Shown here piece after piece: positions 52,879 through 61,784 of a DNA stretch of 64,000 nucleotides. Source of the DNA: Comamonadaceae bacterium. Lineage in GTDB: Bacteria; Pseudomonadota; Gammaproteobacteria; Burkholderiales; Burkholderiaceae_C. The translations under genes and the position numbers were made by a program. How positions within the stretch are numbered: the stretch's first letter is position 1; each line of letters opens with the position of its first letter. A model generated the notes under the pieces. It was given only the letters and a program-made list of their open reading frames with translations. It ran no database searches and was not told the DNA's origin. The DNA is taken from assembly GCA_021299875.1 (NCBI GenBank), contig JAJTEW010000008.1:1-64000 (forward strand), written 5' to 3'.

Positions 52879-55356
52879 ATGAAATGGATAGGACGACTGG
52901 TCTTGTTGCTGCTGGCCAGTGTGCTGGTAGCGGGTGGTGTATTGGCCGTGCACCTGCTTCGCAGCATGCCGCAACTGGACGGACAGCTCAAGTTGGCGGG
53001 CTTGAGTGGCCATGTCACCATCACCCGCGACGCCGCAGATGTCACACACATAGAAGGTGCCAACGCCCTGGATACCTGGCGCGCGCTGGGATTTGTGCAC
53101 GCCCAAGAGCGCGGCTGGCAACTCGAATTCAACCGCCGCCTGATGCGCGGAGAGTTGTCTGAGATTTTGGGCGCAGCCACCCTGGACACCGACAAACTCA
53201 TGCGCACGCTGGGCATCATCGGCATGGCGCAAAAACAGCTCAAGGGTTTATCGCCCGCAACGCAAGCGGCCCTGCAAGCCTACAGCGAGGGCATTCAAAA
53301 CGCCTGGCAAAGCGGCGCTGTGCGGCCATCGCTCGAATTCAAAATCCTCGGCACCGTGGCCGGTGGCCTCAAAGGCCAAGCCTGGTCGCCCGAAGACAGT
53401 CTGGGCTGGGCGCTGATGATGGCCCTCGATCTGGGGGGCAACTGGGGACAGGAATTCGCCCGTTTGTCCGCCTCGCAGGTGCTCAACCATGAGCAACTGT
53501 GGCAACTCATGCCGCCTTACCCCGGCGAAAAACCCGCCACGGCGGTCGACCTGCCGGCCTTGTATGCCGAGCTGGGTGTTTACGCACCCAAGACCAATAC
53601 AGCGTCAGTCAGCGAGCCGGCCCCCAAGGCCTTGGCCCAATGGTCTGCAGATTGGGTGCGCGATGTCGGCATTCTGGAAGGCAAGGGTAGCAACAATTGG
53701 GTGGTGCCCGGCAGCCGGACCGTCAGCGGCAAACCCTTGCTGGCCAACGACCCGCATCTGGCTTTGAGCTCACCCGCTATCTGGTATTTCGCGCACCTCA
53801 AAGCGCCTGCAGGGCAATTACCCGGTGGGCACCATCATCCGGCGCTGAATGTGATTGGGGCCACCTTGCCCGGATTGCCTTTTGTGGTGTTAGGCCGCAC
53901 CCAAGGGGTAGCCTGGGGCTTCACCAACACGGGGCCAGACGTTCAGGACCTTTACCTGGAACAACTGGACGTCAGCAAACCCGGCCAGTACCGTACCCCC
54001 ACTGGCTGGGCATCGTTTGAGGAACGCGCTGAAACCATCCGGGTCAAAGGGCAGGGCGATGTGGCCGTCACAGTGCGCAACACGCGCCATGGGCCTGTCA
54101 TCAGCGATGTTCAACCGCAGTACGCCCAGCTGATCAACAAACAGCGCTACGTGGTCAGCCTGCGCTGGTCGGCCTTGACCGAGGACAACAAAACCGTGGA
54201 ATCGGGCATGCTGACCAATTGGGCGCAAACCGTGCCCGAACTGCAAAAGGCCTTCACCGACAACCACGCGCCCATGCAAAGCGTGGTCATGGCCGACACC
54301 TTGGGCGATGTGGCGTTTCAGGCCGTGGGTAAACTGCCTGTGCGTTCGCAGCAAAACGACATCCGTGGCGTGGCGCCTGCCCCCGGCTGGCTGGCCCAAT
54401 ACGACTGGAACGGTTGGTTGCCAGCGAACGAGAACCCCGCGTTGAGCCGTGACGCCATCGAAGCCAAAGGCTGGCACGCCACCGCCAATCAGAACATCTT
54501 GCCGCCGGGTTATGCGCATTTTGTGGGGAGCGACTGGACCACACCCGAGCGATTTGAGCGGATTGAACAATTGCTGGTCGCCAGCCCCCAACACAGCCGC
54601 GAAAGCCTGCAAGCCATTCAAAACGATGTCATGTCGCTGGGCGCGAAAGCCTTGTTGCCAGTCGTTTTGAGCGCCAAGCCTCAACACCCATTGAGTGATC
54701 AAGCACTGCAACTGTTGCGCGCTTTTGATGGCCAGATGAAAGCGGACAGTGCCGCAGCTTTGGTGTTCAACGTTTGGGCCGATGAATTGACGCGTGGCTT
54801 GCTGGTGCAGCACTTGGGCGCCGAGCGTTTCCAGTCGCTGTACGGCAAACGCCATTTCCGCGCGGCAGTGGAGGGCATCTTGAAACGCTCGGATGCATTT
54901 TGGTGTGGTGCTGCTGGCTGCCCAACCCAAGTTTCTGCGGCACTCGACCGCGCATTGACCCGCATTGCCACCCAACAAGGCAAGGACATGCGCACCTGGC
55001 GTTGGGGTGCTTGGCATCCGGCCATCAGCAGCCACAAACCCTTTGGCAAAGTGCCTTTTTTGAACACCTGGTTTGATGTGCGCACAGAAAGTGCAGGGGA
55101 CTTGTTCACGGTCAACGTGGGTCAGTATTGGGCCAATGACCTCAAGGAACCCTTTGCCAACCGCCATGCGGCCTCGATGCGGGCGGTTTATGACCTGGCC
55201 GAACCGGAACAATCGGTCTTCATCTACCAAACCGGTCAGTCAGGCCATGCTTTTGATACCCGAAGCCGATCGATGGCCAGCGCTTGGTCGTCGGGCCAAT
55301 ACCGGCCTTTGCAACAAATAAGTGCACCTGTTCACCGCTTGCTGTTATCGCCTTGA
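52879..55356 (+). CDS. Penicillin acylase family N-terminal-nucleophile hydrolase
   Basis: An 825-residue secreted or membrane-anchored hydrolase with an N-terminal hydrophobic segment (residues 6-25). The family matures by self-cleavage before a serine; here that is Ser271 in GKGSNNWVVPGSR, followed by LLANDPHLAL. The alpha part carries RDAADVTHIEG and HAQERGWQLEFNRR. Members hydrolyse penicillins, acyl-homoserine lactones or other amides, and I cannot choose among them. The context next to LD-carboxypeptidase hints at envelope or peptide metabolism but does not prove it. Confidence 0.85.
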   Translation: MKWIGRLVLLLLASVLVAGGVLAVHLLRSMPQLDGQLKLAGLSGHVTITRDAADVTHIEGANALDTWRALGFVHAQERGWQLEFNRRLMRGELSEILGAATLDTDKLMRTLGIIGMAQKQLKGLSPATQAALQAYSEGIQNAWQSGAVRPSLEFKILGTVAGGLKGQAWSPEDSLGWALMMALDLGGNWGQEFARLSASQVLNHEQLWQLMPPYPGEKPATAVDLPALYAELGVYAPKTNTASVSEPAPKALAQWSADWVRDVGILEGKGSNNWVVPGSRTVSGKPLLANDPHLALSSPAIWYFAHLKAPAGQLPGGHHHPALNVIGATLPGLPFVVLGRTQGVAWGFTNTGPDVQDLYLEQLDVSKPGQYRTPTGWASFEERAETIRVKGQGDVAVTVRNTRHGPVISDVQPQYAQLINKQRYVVSLRWSALTEDNKTVESGMLTNWAQTVPELQKAFTDNHAPMQSVVMADTLGDVAFQAVGKLPVRSQQNDIRGVAPAPGWLAQYDWNGWLPANENPALSRDAIEAKGWHATANQNILPPGYAHFVGSDWTTPERFERIEQLLVASPQHSRESLQAIQNDVMSLGAKALLPVVLSAKPQHPLSDQALQLLRAFDGQMKADSAAALVFNVWADELTRGLLVQHLGAERFQSLYGKRHFRAAVEGILKRSDAFWCGAAGCPTQVSAALDRALTRIATQQGKDMRTWRWGAWHPAISSHKPFGKVPFLNTWFDVRTESAGDLFTVNVGQYWANDLKEPFANRHAASMRAVYDLAEPEQSVFIYQTGQSGHAFDTRSRSMASAWSSGQYRPLQQISAPVHRLLLSP

Positions 55357-55543
55357 ACGAGTCAGCATCGAACACCTCAAAACACTGAACTACTTTGAAC
55401 CTTCTTGGCTATGCGCACTCCAAGTCACGGTCCTTAATCTGGCAACGTGTTTTACTTTACATAATACACATCGTATGCATCTATAAAATGGGCAAACAAA
55501 CAAACAAACAATCAAGTCCAGTTTGGTCCTGACCTTGTCTCAG

Positions 55544-56257
55544 TCAACGTGATGAGGGCTGGTTGGCAGGAATTTGTTGCAATTGAGAATTGCGTTTTTG
55601 ACGCTCCGCCAAACGCGATAAGCCAGATTCAATCAACTCACGCGCATTCACCCGTTGTCCACGCACTGCAAAATCAAGCGCAGTCATGCCCAGTTGGTTC
55701 TTGAGGGTCAAGTCAGCGCCAGCCTGAATCAAGACTTTGACAGCTTCAGGGCTGCCATACATCGCAGCCATCATCAAAGGCGTGGTGCCATTGGGAGACT
55801 CGGCATCTATGTAGGCGCTTTCGTCCAGTAAAAACTCAACAACCGGCACGTGGCCCCCTGTGGCTGCGTAATGCAAGGGCGTCCAGCCAGGTTTGTTGAC
55901 ATCGGCATCATTGGCCACCAATTTTTTAACCAAAGGCAAATAACCCTTCAGTGCTGCAAGCATGAGCGGACTTTCATCGTTGGCATTGCGGATCTCGGTA
56001 CGCGTTTGAGGCCAACTGGCCAACAGTTCGGCCACTTTGAGTGAGGGCTCTTGGACCGCCAACATCAAAGCTGGAACGCCCTCTGGGTTGACCGTGTTGG
56101 GATCAAAACCTCTTTGCAAAAGCGTCTGAACCGTGCGCACATTGTCAATCTGAACGGCTTTGAAAAAGTCTTCGTAGGAGCCAGCTGAAGCTTTGGCCAT
56201 GAATACAAAAAATACAGTTAAAACAAAGGACTTTATGGTTTTATTAAAGTGACACAT
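55544..56257 (-). CDS. Secreted ankyrin-repeat protein
   Basis: A 237-residue protein with a signal peptide (MCHFNKTIKSFVLTVFFVFM, cleavage probably near AKASA) and about five ankyrin repeats, for example DESPLMLAALKGYLPLVKKLVAN, TPLHYAATGGHVPVVEFLLD and TTPLMMAAMYGSPEAVKVLIQ. The C-terminus is polar (RQKRNSQLQQIPANQPSSR). Partner and function are unknown. It is the last gene of the mltG-tmk-holB-tatD run, 9 bases after tatD, and probably acts in the periplasm. A gap of 187 AT-rich bases follows it. Confidence 0.8.
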   Translation of the reverse strand: MCHFNKTIKSFVLTVFFVFMAKASAGSYEDFFKAVQIDNVRTVQTLLQRGFDPNTVNPEGVPALMLAVQEPSLKVAELLASWPQTRTEIRNANDESPLMLAALKGYLPLVKKLVANDADVNKPGWTPLHYAATGGHVPVVEFLLDESAYIDAESPNGTTPLMMAAMYGSPEAVKVLIQAGADLTLKNQLGMTALDFAVRGQRVNARELIESGLSRLAERQKRNSQLQQIPANQPSSR

Positions 56258-56266
56258 GATAAAAAA

Positions 56267-57070
56267 TCAATGGGTTTTGTCAAATAAAGACAAGAAATTA
56301 CGGGTGGTCAGAAGGCCAATGTCCTCTGCTGTACCGCCTCTCAAACTGGCCAACAACTTGGCCACATAAGGCACATAAGAAGGGTTGTTGGTTTTGCCTC
56401 GGAACGGCACAGGGGCCAAATAAGGGCTGTCTGTTTCAATCAGCAGGCGGTCATCCGGCACAAATTGGGCCACTTCGCGCAAATCAGCCGCCGTTTTGAA
56501 GGTCAAGATGCCTGAGAACGAGATGTAAAAACCCATGTCCAAGGCCGCCCGGGCCACCTGCTGGCTTTCGGTGAAGCAGTGAAACACACCACCTGCGCAC
56601 CCTGCTCCGCCAATTTCACCCTCTTCTTTCAAAATGGCCATGGTGTCGTCAGAGGCCTGACGGGTGTGGATCACCAGGGGCAAACCTGTCTGCCGCGCTG
56701 CACGGATGTGGGTGCGAAAACGCTCCCGCTGCCATTCCATGTCCGCGATGGTGCGCCCACCTTTGCGCTCGTCCATTTGGTAATAGTCCAGACCCGTCTC
56801 GCCAATGGCCACCACTTTGGGGCGCGTTGCGCCGTCCAGCAAATCCTGCAAACTGGGCTCGCGCACGCCTTCGTTGTCGGGGTGCACACCCACCGTGGCC
56901 CACATGTTGTTGTTGGCCATGGCCAGGTTGTGCACTTCGTCAAACTTTTCCAGGGTGGTGCAAATGACCATGGCGCGGGTCACTTGGGCGGCCACCATGG
57001 CTTGCTGGATGTTACCCAGTTGGCTCATCAGCTCGGGAAAATTCAAATGGCAATGGGAATCGGTGTACAT
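56267..57070 (-). CDS. tatD: TatD family metal-dependent DNase
   Basis: A 267-residue TIM-barrel hydrolase with metal ligands in TDSHCHLNF (His6, His8), GETGLDYY, VIHTRQASDD, FHCFTES and IETDSPYLAP, the TatD/YcfH signatures. Family members are metal-dependent nucleases and possibly D-aminoacyl-tRNA or other hydrolases. It starts three bases after the holB stop. In many relatives a pilZ gene separates holB and tatD; here it is missing. TatD paralogue YcfH is the closest functional label, as it also adjoins holB in E. coli. Confidence 0.9.
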   Translation of the reverse strand: MYTDSHCHLNFPELMSQLGNIQQAMVAAQVTRAMVICTTLEKFDEVHNLAMANNNMWATVGVHPDNEGVREPSLQDLLDGATRPKVVAIGETGLDYYQMDERKGGRTIADMEWQRERFRTHIRAARQTGLPLVIHTRQASDDTMAILKEEGEIGGAGCAGGVFHCFTESQQVARAALDMGFYISFSGILTFKTAADLREVAQFVPDDRLLIETDSPYLAPVPFRGKTNNPSYVPYVAKLLASLRGGTAEDIGLLTTRNFLSLFDKTH

Positions 57071-57073
57071 GGA

Positions 57074-58078
57074 TCAGCCCTTGGACAGCAGGGTTTGTTG
57101 GGCATCGGCGGTCAGTGCTTCCAGCATCAGACCGGCATTGAATGGGTGCTCGGCCGTGCGTGCCGATTGCATCAAGCGCTTGAACCAGTCGGTCAGCACC
57201 GCTGCAGAAGCGAGGCTTGGCGGCAATTGAGTGGCTTCAAAAAAGCGCGGCGCAGCACCCGACTGGCGCAACACCAGGTCGTGGCAAAGCTTTTGCAAAG
57301 CTTCGATGGCTTGCGCAGGGCTCAAATCGGCCAAGTGCCGGGCATCGCCCCCACGCATGGCCTTGGGTAAAGCGGCCCACCATTCGGGCGATAAACCGGC
57401 TTCGGCCTGTCGCAGAACATCGTTGGGGCGGCCGCCCGCGCTGCGCAGCAAAGCCTGCGCGACGGGGGCAGGAACGCCCTGCCCGCTCAGCCAAGTCAAA
57501 GCCTCATCAGCCTCGGGCCACTTCATGGTGTGGGCCAGACAACGGCTGCGGATGGTGGGCAGCAGCATGTGCGCCGCCTCGGTGGCCAACACAAAGCGCA
57601 CAGCGCCTGGCGGCTCTTCGAGTGTTTTGAGCAAGGCGTTGGCCGTGATGGTGTTCATGCGCTCAGCCGGGAACACCAAAACCGCTTTGCCGCGCCCCCG
57701 CGCGTTGGTGCGCTGAGAAAACTCCACCGCATCCCGCATCGCATCCACCCGAATCTCTTTGCTGGGTTTGCGTGTTTTCTTGTCGATCTCGTCTTGGGCC
57801 TTTTCAGACAAGGGCCAACCCAGCGCGATCATCACCGTTTCAGGCATCAGCACGGCCAAATCAGCGTGGGTGCGCACGGCAATCGCGTGGCAACTGGGGC
57901 AGTCGCCGCATGCACCCTGTTCTGTGGGTTTTTCGCAAAGCCAAGCCGAGGCCATGGCCAGCGCCAATTCGTATTGCCCCAAACCCGAAGGGCCTTGCAG
58001 CAACCAAGCGTGCCCGCGTTGGGCCAGCAAATCGGTGGCTTGGCGCGCAATCCAGGGGGCATTCAAAATGGCGCTCAT
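57074..58078 (-). CDS. holB: DNA polymerase III subunit delta'
   Basis: HolB is a subunit of the clamp loader that places the beta sliding clamp on DNA. The 334-residue protein shows [18 protein letters not shown], a degenerate P-loop region typical of delta', the zinc-binding cysteines [10 protein letters not shown], the sensor-type [25 protein letters not shown] and a C-terminal helical domain. It overlaps tmk by four bases (58075-58078) and directly precedes tatD. Confidence 0.94.
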   Translation of the reverse strand: MSAILNAPWIARQATDLLAQRGHAWLLQGPSGLGQYELALAMASAWLCEKPTEQGACGDCPSCHAIAVRTHADLAVLMPETVMIALGWPLSEKAQDEIDKKTRKPSKEIRVDAMRDAVEFSQRTNARGRGKAVLVFPAERMNTITANALLKTLEEPPGAVRFVLATEAAHMLLPTIRSRCLAHTMKWPEADEALTWLSGQGVPAPVAQALLRSAGGRPNDVLRQAEAGLSPEWWAALPKAMRGGDARHLADLSPAQAIEALQKLCHDLVLRQSGAAPRFFEATQLPPSLASAAVLTDWFKRLMQSARTAEHPFNAGLMLEALTADAQQTLLSKG

Positions 58079-58716
58079 GGGGCCGCTTGTTTGAGCCAGT
58101 CGGTCACCACACGGCCCACATCAACGCCCACCGCATCCCTGTTTTGGGCAGCGTCGATGCGCCTAAAGCGTTCGGGCATTTCGGCCTGACGCTTGGCATA
58201 ACCGGCGCGCACTGCGGCAAAAAAATTGGCTGGCTGCGATTCGAATTTGTCCGGCACACGGGCCGATGCCAGTCGCCGCGCGGCGATGTGAGGGTCCAAA
58301 TCAAACCACACGGTCAACTCGGGTTGGCGCAAAGCGCCACCGGGCAAGGCCTGCACCATGCGCTCCAAGTGGGCCAGCACCTGCCAGTCAAAACCGCGCC
58401 CACCGCCCTGATAGGCAAACGTGGCGTCGGTGAAGCGATCGCAAAGCACCACTTCGCCCCGAGCCAGCGCGGGCTCGATCACCAGCACCAAATGCTCTCG
58501 GCGCGCTGCGAACATCAACAAGGCCTCAGTGAGTGCATCCATGGGCTCGTGCAGCACCAGTTCGCGCAGCTTTTCTGACAGGGGGGTGCCGCCAGGCTCG
58601 CGGGTCAGCACCACCCCCCTGCCCGCTTCGCGGAACAACTGGGCCACGCGATCAATGTGCGTGGACTTGCCCGCACCGTCGATGCCTTCAAAACTGATGA
58701 ACAAACCGCGTGTCAT
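58075..58716 (-). CDS. tmk: Thymidylate kinase
   Basis: Tmk phosphorylates dTMP to dTDP. The 213-residue protein starts [19 protein letters not shown], containing the P-loop (residues 10-18), and has the [16 protein letters not shown] and [16 protein letters not shown] signatures; the lid region carries the arginine typical of its class. ATG 58716 was chosen over an in-frame TTG at 58734. It lies between mltG and holB, as in E. coli, with four bases overlapping holB. Confidence 0.95.
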   Translation of the reverse strand: MTRGLFISFEGIDGAGKSTHIDRVAQLFREAGRGVVLTREPGGTPLSEKLRELVLHEPMDALTEALLMFAARREHLVLVIEPALARGEVVLCDRFTDATFAYQGGGRGFDWQVLAHLERMVQALPGGALRQPELTVWFDLDPHIAARRLASARVPDKFESQPANFFAAVRAGYAKRQAEMPERFRRIDAAQNRDAVGVDVGRVVTDWLKQAAP

Positions 58717-58805
58717 GGTGAGCGTGAAAGACAAAACCTGATTGTCGCAGGTGTCAGACAGGGCGGGAGCGGTCTCAGACCGCCATGGGGTCTTGTCAAC
58801 ACGGC

Positions 58806-59813
58806 TTACTTCTGCCCTCGTTGGTATCGGTTGACCGCCCGGTTGTGCTCGTCGAGCGTGTCGCTGAAGTGGCTGCTGCCGTCGCCTTTGGCGACAAAGT
58901 AAAGCGCCTGCGTCTTGACGGGTTGCACCGCCGCCAACAAGGCCGCCTTGCCCGGCATGGCAATCGGTGTGGGCGGCAAGCCGCCACGGGTGTAGGTGTT
59001 CCAGGGGTTGTCGGTCTGCAAATGGATCCGGCGCAGGTTGCCGTCAAAGGCCTCGCCCAATCCATAAATCACCGTCGGGTCGGTCTGCAAACGCATACCG
59101 ATGCGCATGCGGTTGTTGAAAACACCAGAGATCAGCGGGCGGTCTGCGCCCTGGCCAGTTTCCTTTTCCACAATGCTCGCCAAAATCAAGGCCTCCTCGG
59201 ACGACTTGAGCGACACATTAGGCGATCGGGCTTGCCAGGCGTCTTGCAAGTGCTTGTCCATCGATTTGAGCGCCCGTTGCAGGACAGCCAAGTCACTGGA
59301 GCCCTTGGCATACGAATAGGTGTCGGGATAAAAGCGGCCTTCTGGGGTGACGCCGGGCCGTCCCAGCTGCGACATCAAGGCCGCATCGTCCAGCGCCCGG
59401 CTGTCGGGTTTGAGGTGCTCGGCCTTGGCCAAGGCTTGGCGCACTTGCCGCCAGTTCCAGCCTTCCACAATCGTCAAGGTGCGCAGGCTTTCTTCGCCAC
59501 GCACCAGCATGCTCAGCAACCGTTTTGGCGATGTGCCAGGGGCAATTTCATAGCTGCCGGCCCGCATGTGTCGCGACTGACCGGACAGGCGAAACCACGC
59601 ATAAAGCAAGGTGGGCGAAGCCTCCACACCGGCATCGGCCACGGCCTGCGCGATGGCTTTGGCCGATGTGCCCGGCTCGATCGACAAATCGACCGGGGTG
59701 GCCGCAGGCGCACGCAGCGGCATGGGGCGTTGAACCCAAAAATATGCGGCTGCCGCCAACGCCAAGGCCAGCGTCCCCAAACCCACCAAGCCCTTGAGCA
59801 CAGCTTTGATCAC
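58806..59813 (-). CDS. mltG: Endolytic murein transglycosylase MltG
   Basis: MltG (YceG) cuts nascent peptidoglycan glycan strands at the inner membrane and terminates their elongation. The protein has an N-terminal membrane anchor ([20 protein letters not shown]), a LysM-like region ([30 protein letters not shown]) and the catalytic domain with FYPDTY, the glutamate in ASIVEKETG and TPIAMPG near the end. An AAGGG lies six bases before GTG 59813, so I prefer this start (335 residues) to TTG 59819, which would sit directly on that ribosome site. Confidence 0.93.
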   Translation of the reverse strand: MIKAVLKGLVGLGTLALALAAAAYFWVQRPMPLRAPAATPVDLSIEPGTSAKAIAQAVADAGVEASPTLLYAWFRLSGQSRHMRAGSYEIAPGTSPKRLLSMLVRGEESLRTLTIVEGWNWRQVRQALAKAEHLKPDSRALDDAALMSQLGRPGVTPEGRFYPDTYSYAKGSSDLAVLQRALKSMDKHLQDAWQARSPNVSLKSSEEALILASIVEKETGQGADRPLISGVFNNRMRIGMRLQTDPTVIYGLGEAFDGNLRRIHLQTDNPWNTYTRGGLPPTPIAMPGKAALLAAVQPVKTQALYFVAKGDGSSHFSDTLDEHNRAVNRYQRGQK

Positions 59814-59961
59814 CCGCAACCCTTAAAAATATCCGCACAGAACCGATCGACTCTGACGGCTGATCATAATTGAGGCCTTCTTGCTTTTGCTTTGCAAATC
59901 CTTTCGGACCCTCATGAATTCTATGGGCCTTGCCAGCAGGGCTCACCTCACACCCATCGCC

Positions 59962-60921
59962 ATGCACACCTCCGCCTCAGCCCCTATCGACCACTTCGCG
60001 ACTCAGCTCCAGGGCATTGCCGCCTTGCCCCACTTGGGCGTGATCCAAGCGCAAGGCGAGGACGCTGCGAACTTTTTGCACAACCAACTGAGCAACGACG
60101 TGTTGCTCTTGCCCGTGGGCCAGTCCCGTCTGGCCGCTTTTTGCTCGGCCAAGGGGCGCATGCAGGCCAGTTTTGTCGTCATCAAAACAGCGCCCGACAC
60201 CGTTTTGCTGGTCATGAGTCTCGATTTACTGGCCCAAACGCTCAAGCGTCTGTCCATGTTTGTTCTGCGCGCCAAGGTCAAAATGAGCGACGCCACAGCC
60301 CAATGGCAGTTGCGCGGCTTGTTGGGCGACAGCGCACGCGCCCTGTTGGACACCGCCTCACCATGGCAAACCACCCGCAACGCAGAGGCCCACGCTGTGG
60401 CGCTTTACCCGGCTGTGCTGGGCGAGACCCGAGTGCCCCGCGCCCTTTGGCTCGGCGCGCCTACGCAAGCACGGCCTGACGGGCCTGAGCTGTCCTCCGC
60501 AGTTTGGGACTGGGCCGAAGTCATGAGCGGTGTGACCTTGGTCACTCAGTCCGTGTTCGAGGCCTTGGTGCCGCAAATGCTCAATTACGAATCGGTGGGC
60601 GGCGTGAACTTCAAAAAAGGCTGCTACCCCGGGCAAGAAGTGGTGGCCCGCAGCCAGTTTCGCGGCACGCTCAAGCGCCGCACGGCGCTGGTGCACAGCC
60701 CCACGGCCTTGGTGGCTGGACAAGATGTGTTCACCCCCACAGACCCCGAGCAGCCTTGCGCCACCGTGGTGCTGAGTGCGGCCAGGCCCGATGGTCAAGG
60801 TTTTGATGCCATGGTCAGCGGCACGCTGGAGAGCCTGCAGACCGGCTGGCGGGCGGGCCATGTGCAAGGCGATGCGCTGGAACTGCTGCCGCTGCCCTAC
60901 GCATTGCTGGCCGATATTTGA
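59962..60921 (+). CDS. ygfZ: tRNA-modifying/Fe-S folate-binding protein YgfZ
   Basis: YgfZ is a folate-dependent protein of the aminomethyltransferase fold that supports certain iron-sulfur enzymes, including MiaB. The 319-residue product has HLGVIQAQGEDAANFLHNQL and the diagnostic KGCYPGQEVVARSQFRG with the essential cysteine. ATG 59962 was chosen because relatives start shortly before HLGVI; in-frame ATGs at 59914 and 59923 are possible. It diverges from mltG and converges with the thioesterase-GNAT gene (60923), leaving one base between. Confidence 0.88.
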   Translation: MHTSASAPIDHFATQLQGIAALPHLGVIQAQGEDAANFLHNQLSNDVLLLPVGQSRLAAFCSAKGRMQASFVVIKTAPDTVLLVMSLDLLAQTLKRLSMFVLRAKVKMSDATAQWQLRGLLGDSARALLDTASPWQTTRNAEAHAVALYPAVLGETRVPRALWLGAPTQARPDGPELSSAVWDWAEVMSGVTLVTQSVFEALVPQMLNYESVGGVNFKKGCYPGQEVVARSQFRGTLKRRTALVHSPTALVAGQDVFTPTDPEQPCATVVLSAARPDGQGFDAMVSGTLESLQTGWRAGHVQGDALELLPLPYALLADI

Positions 60922-60922
60922 A

Positions 60923-61780
60923 TCAAAGGGCGCGCACCATCTCGATGTGCGCCATCCCCGCATCTTCAAATACAAGCCCATGCGGCTCAAAGCCTGAGCG
61001 TTTGTAAAAGCCCTGCGCACTGCATTGGGCGTGCAAAATCACCTGGGTGTCGCCCCGGTGTTTCGCCGCTTCCATCAAAGCATGCAACACGCGGCGGCCC
61101 AGGTCGCTGCCGCGCATTTGCTTTTTGACGGCCATGCGGCCGATGCGGGCCACGCCGGGCGTCTGTTGCAGCAATCGGCCTGTGGCCACGGGCATGCCCA
61201 TGCGGTTCAGCACGACCGCGTGCAAAGCGCTGTCGTCCTCGTGGTCCAACTCCAACTCAACGGGCACTTTTTGTTCCTCCACAAATACCTCGTGTCGCAG
61301 CGGGCGTGCCAGTTTCTGGAAGTCGTGCCACGAACCCACATGCACCTGCACCATGTCTTCACCGCGCTCAAAGCCTTCGAGCATGTCGCGCAAGGGCGCT
61401 GGGATAGGCTGGCTCTTTTTAGCCACCGGGTCGGCATACACATAGACCAGTTCGCTGGTGATCAACAGTTCATCGCCCCGGAAAATCGCCCCAGCAAAGG
61501 TCATGGACGCGTTGCCTACGCGGTCACAGCGCATGCACACATCCAGAAAATCGTCCATTTCGGCACTGGCGTGGTACTCGACGCTGGCCTTTTTCACGAA
61601 CAGATCGCCGCCCAGCTGGTGCATGGTCTCGGCATAGGGCATGGCCAGTTGGCGCCAATAGTCGGTCACGGCGGTGTCGAAATACATCAGGTAATGGCCG
61701 TTGAAGACAATTTTCTGCATGTCCACCTCCACCCAGCGCACGCGCATGCGGTGAGAAAAACGGAAGTCTTGGCGTTTCAT
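60923..61780 (-). CDS. Fusion: YbgC-like acyl-CoA thioesterase + GNAT acetyltransferase
   Basis: A 285-residue protein with two domains. Residues 1-135 are a hotdog thioesterase of the 4-hydroxybenzoyl-CoA type: MRVRWVEVDMQKIVFNGHYL, with the likely catalytic Asp20, then KKASVEYHASAEMDD and ITSELVYVYADP. Residues 145-285 are a GNAT acetyltransferase of the ElaA type: VFVEEQKVPVELELD, GRMAVKKQMRGSDLGRRVLH as the acetyl-CoA pyrophosphate loop, and FYKRSGFEPHG. ATG 61780 was chosen over an in-frame TTG at 61795. The gene begins four bases after the upstream esterase stop, so they form an operon. Confidence 0.87.
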   Translation of the reverse strand: MKRQDFRFSHRMRVRWVEVDMQKIVFNGHYLMYFDTAVTDYWRQLAMPYAETMHQLGGDLFVKKASVEYHASAEMDDFLDVCMRCDRVGNASMTFAGAIFRGDELLITSELVYVYADPVAKKSQPIPAPLRDMLEGFERGEDMVQVHVGSWHDFQKLARPLRHEVFVEEQKVPVELELDHEDDSALHAVVLNRMGMPVATGRLLQQTPGVARIGRMAVKKQMRGSDLGRRVLHALMEAAKHRGDTQVILHAQCSAQGFYKRSGFEPHGLVFEDAGMAHIEMVRAL

Positions 61781-61784
61781 GGGT

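Noticed and set aside
53890..55230. 446-codon minus-strand open frame opposite the acylase gene
   Set aside because: No domain and no ribosome site; the acylase frame is intact with family motifs.
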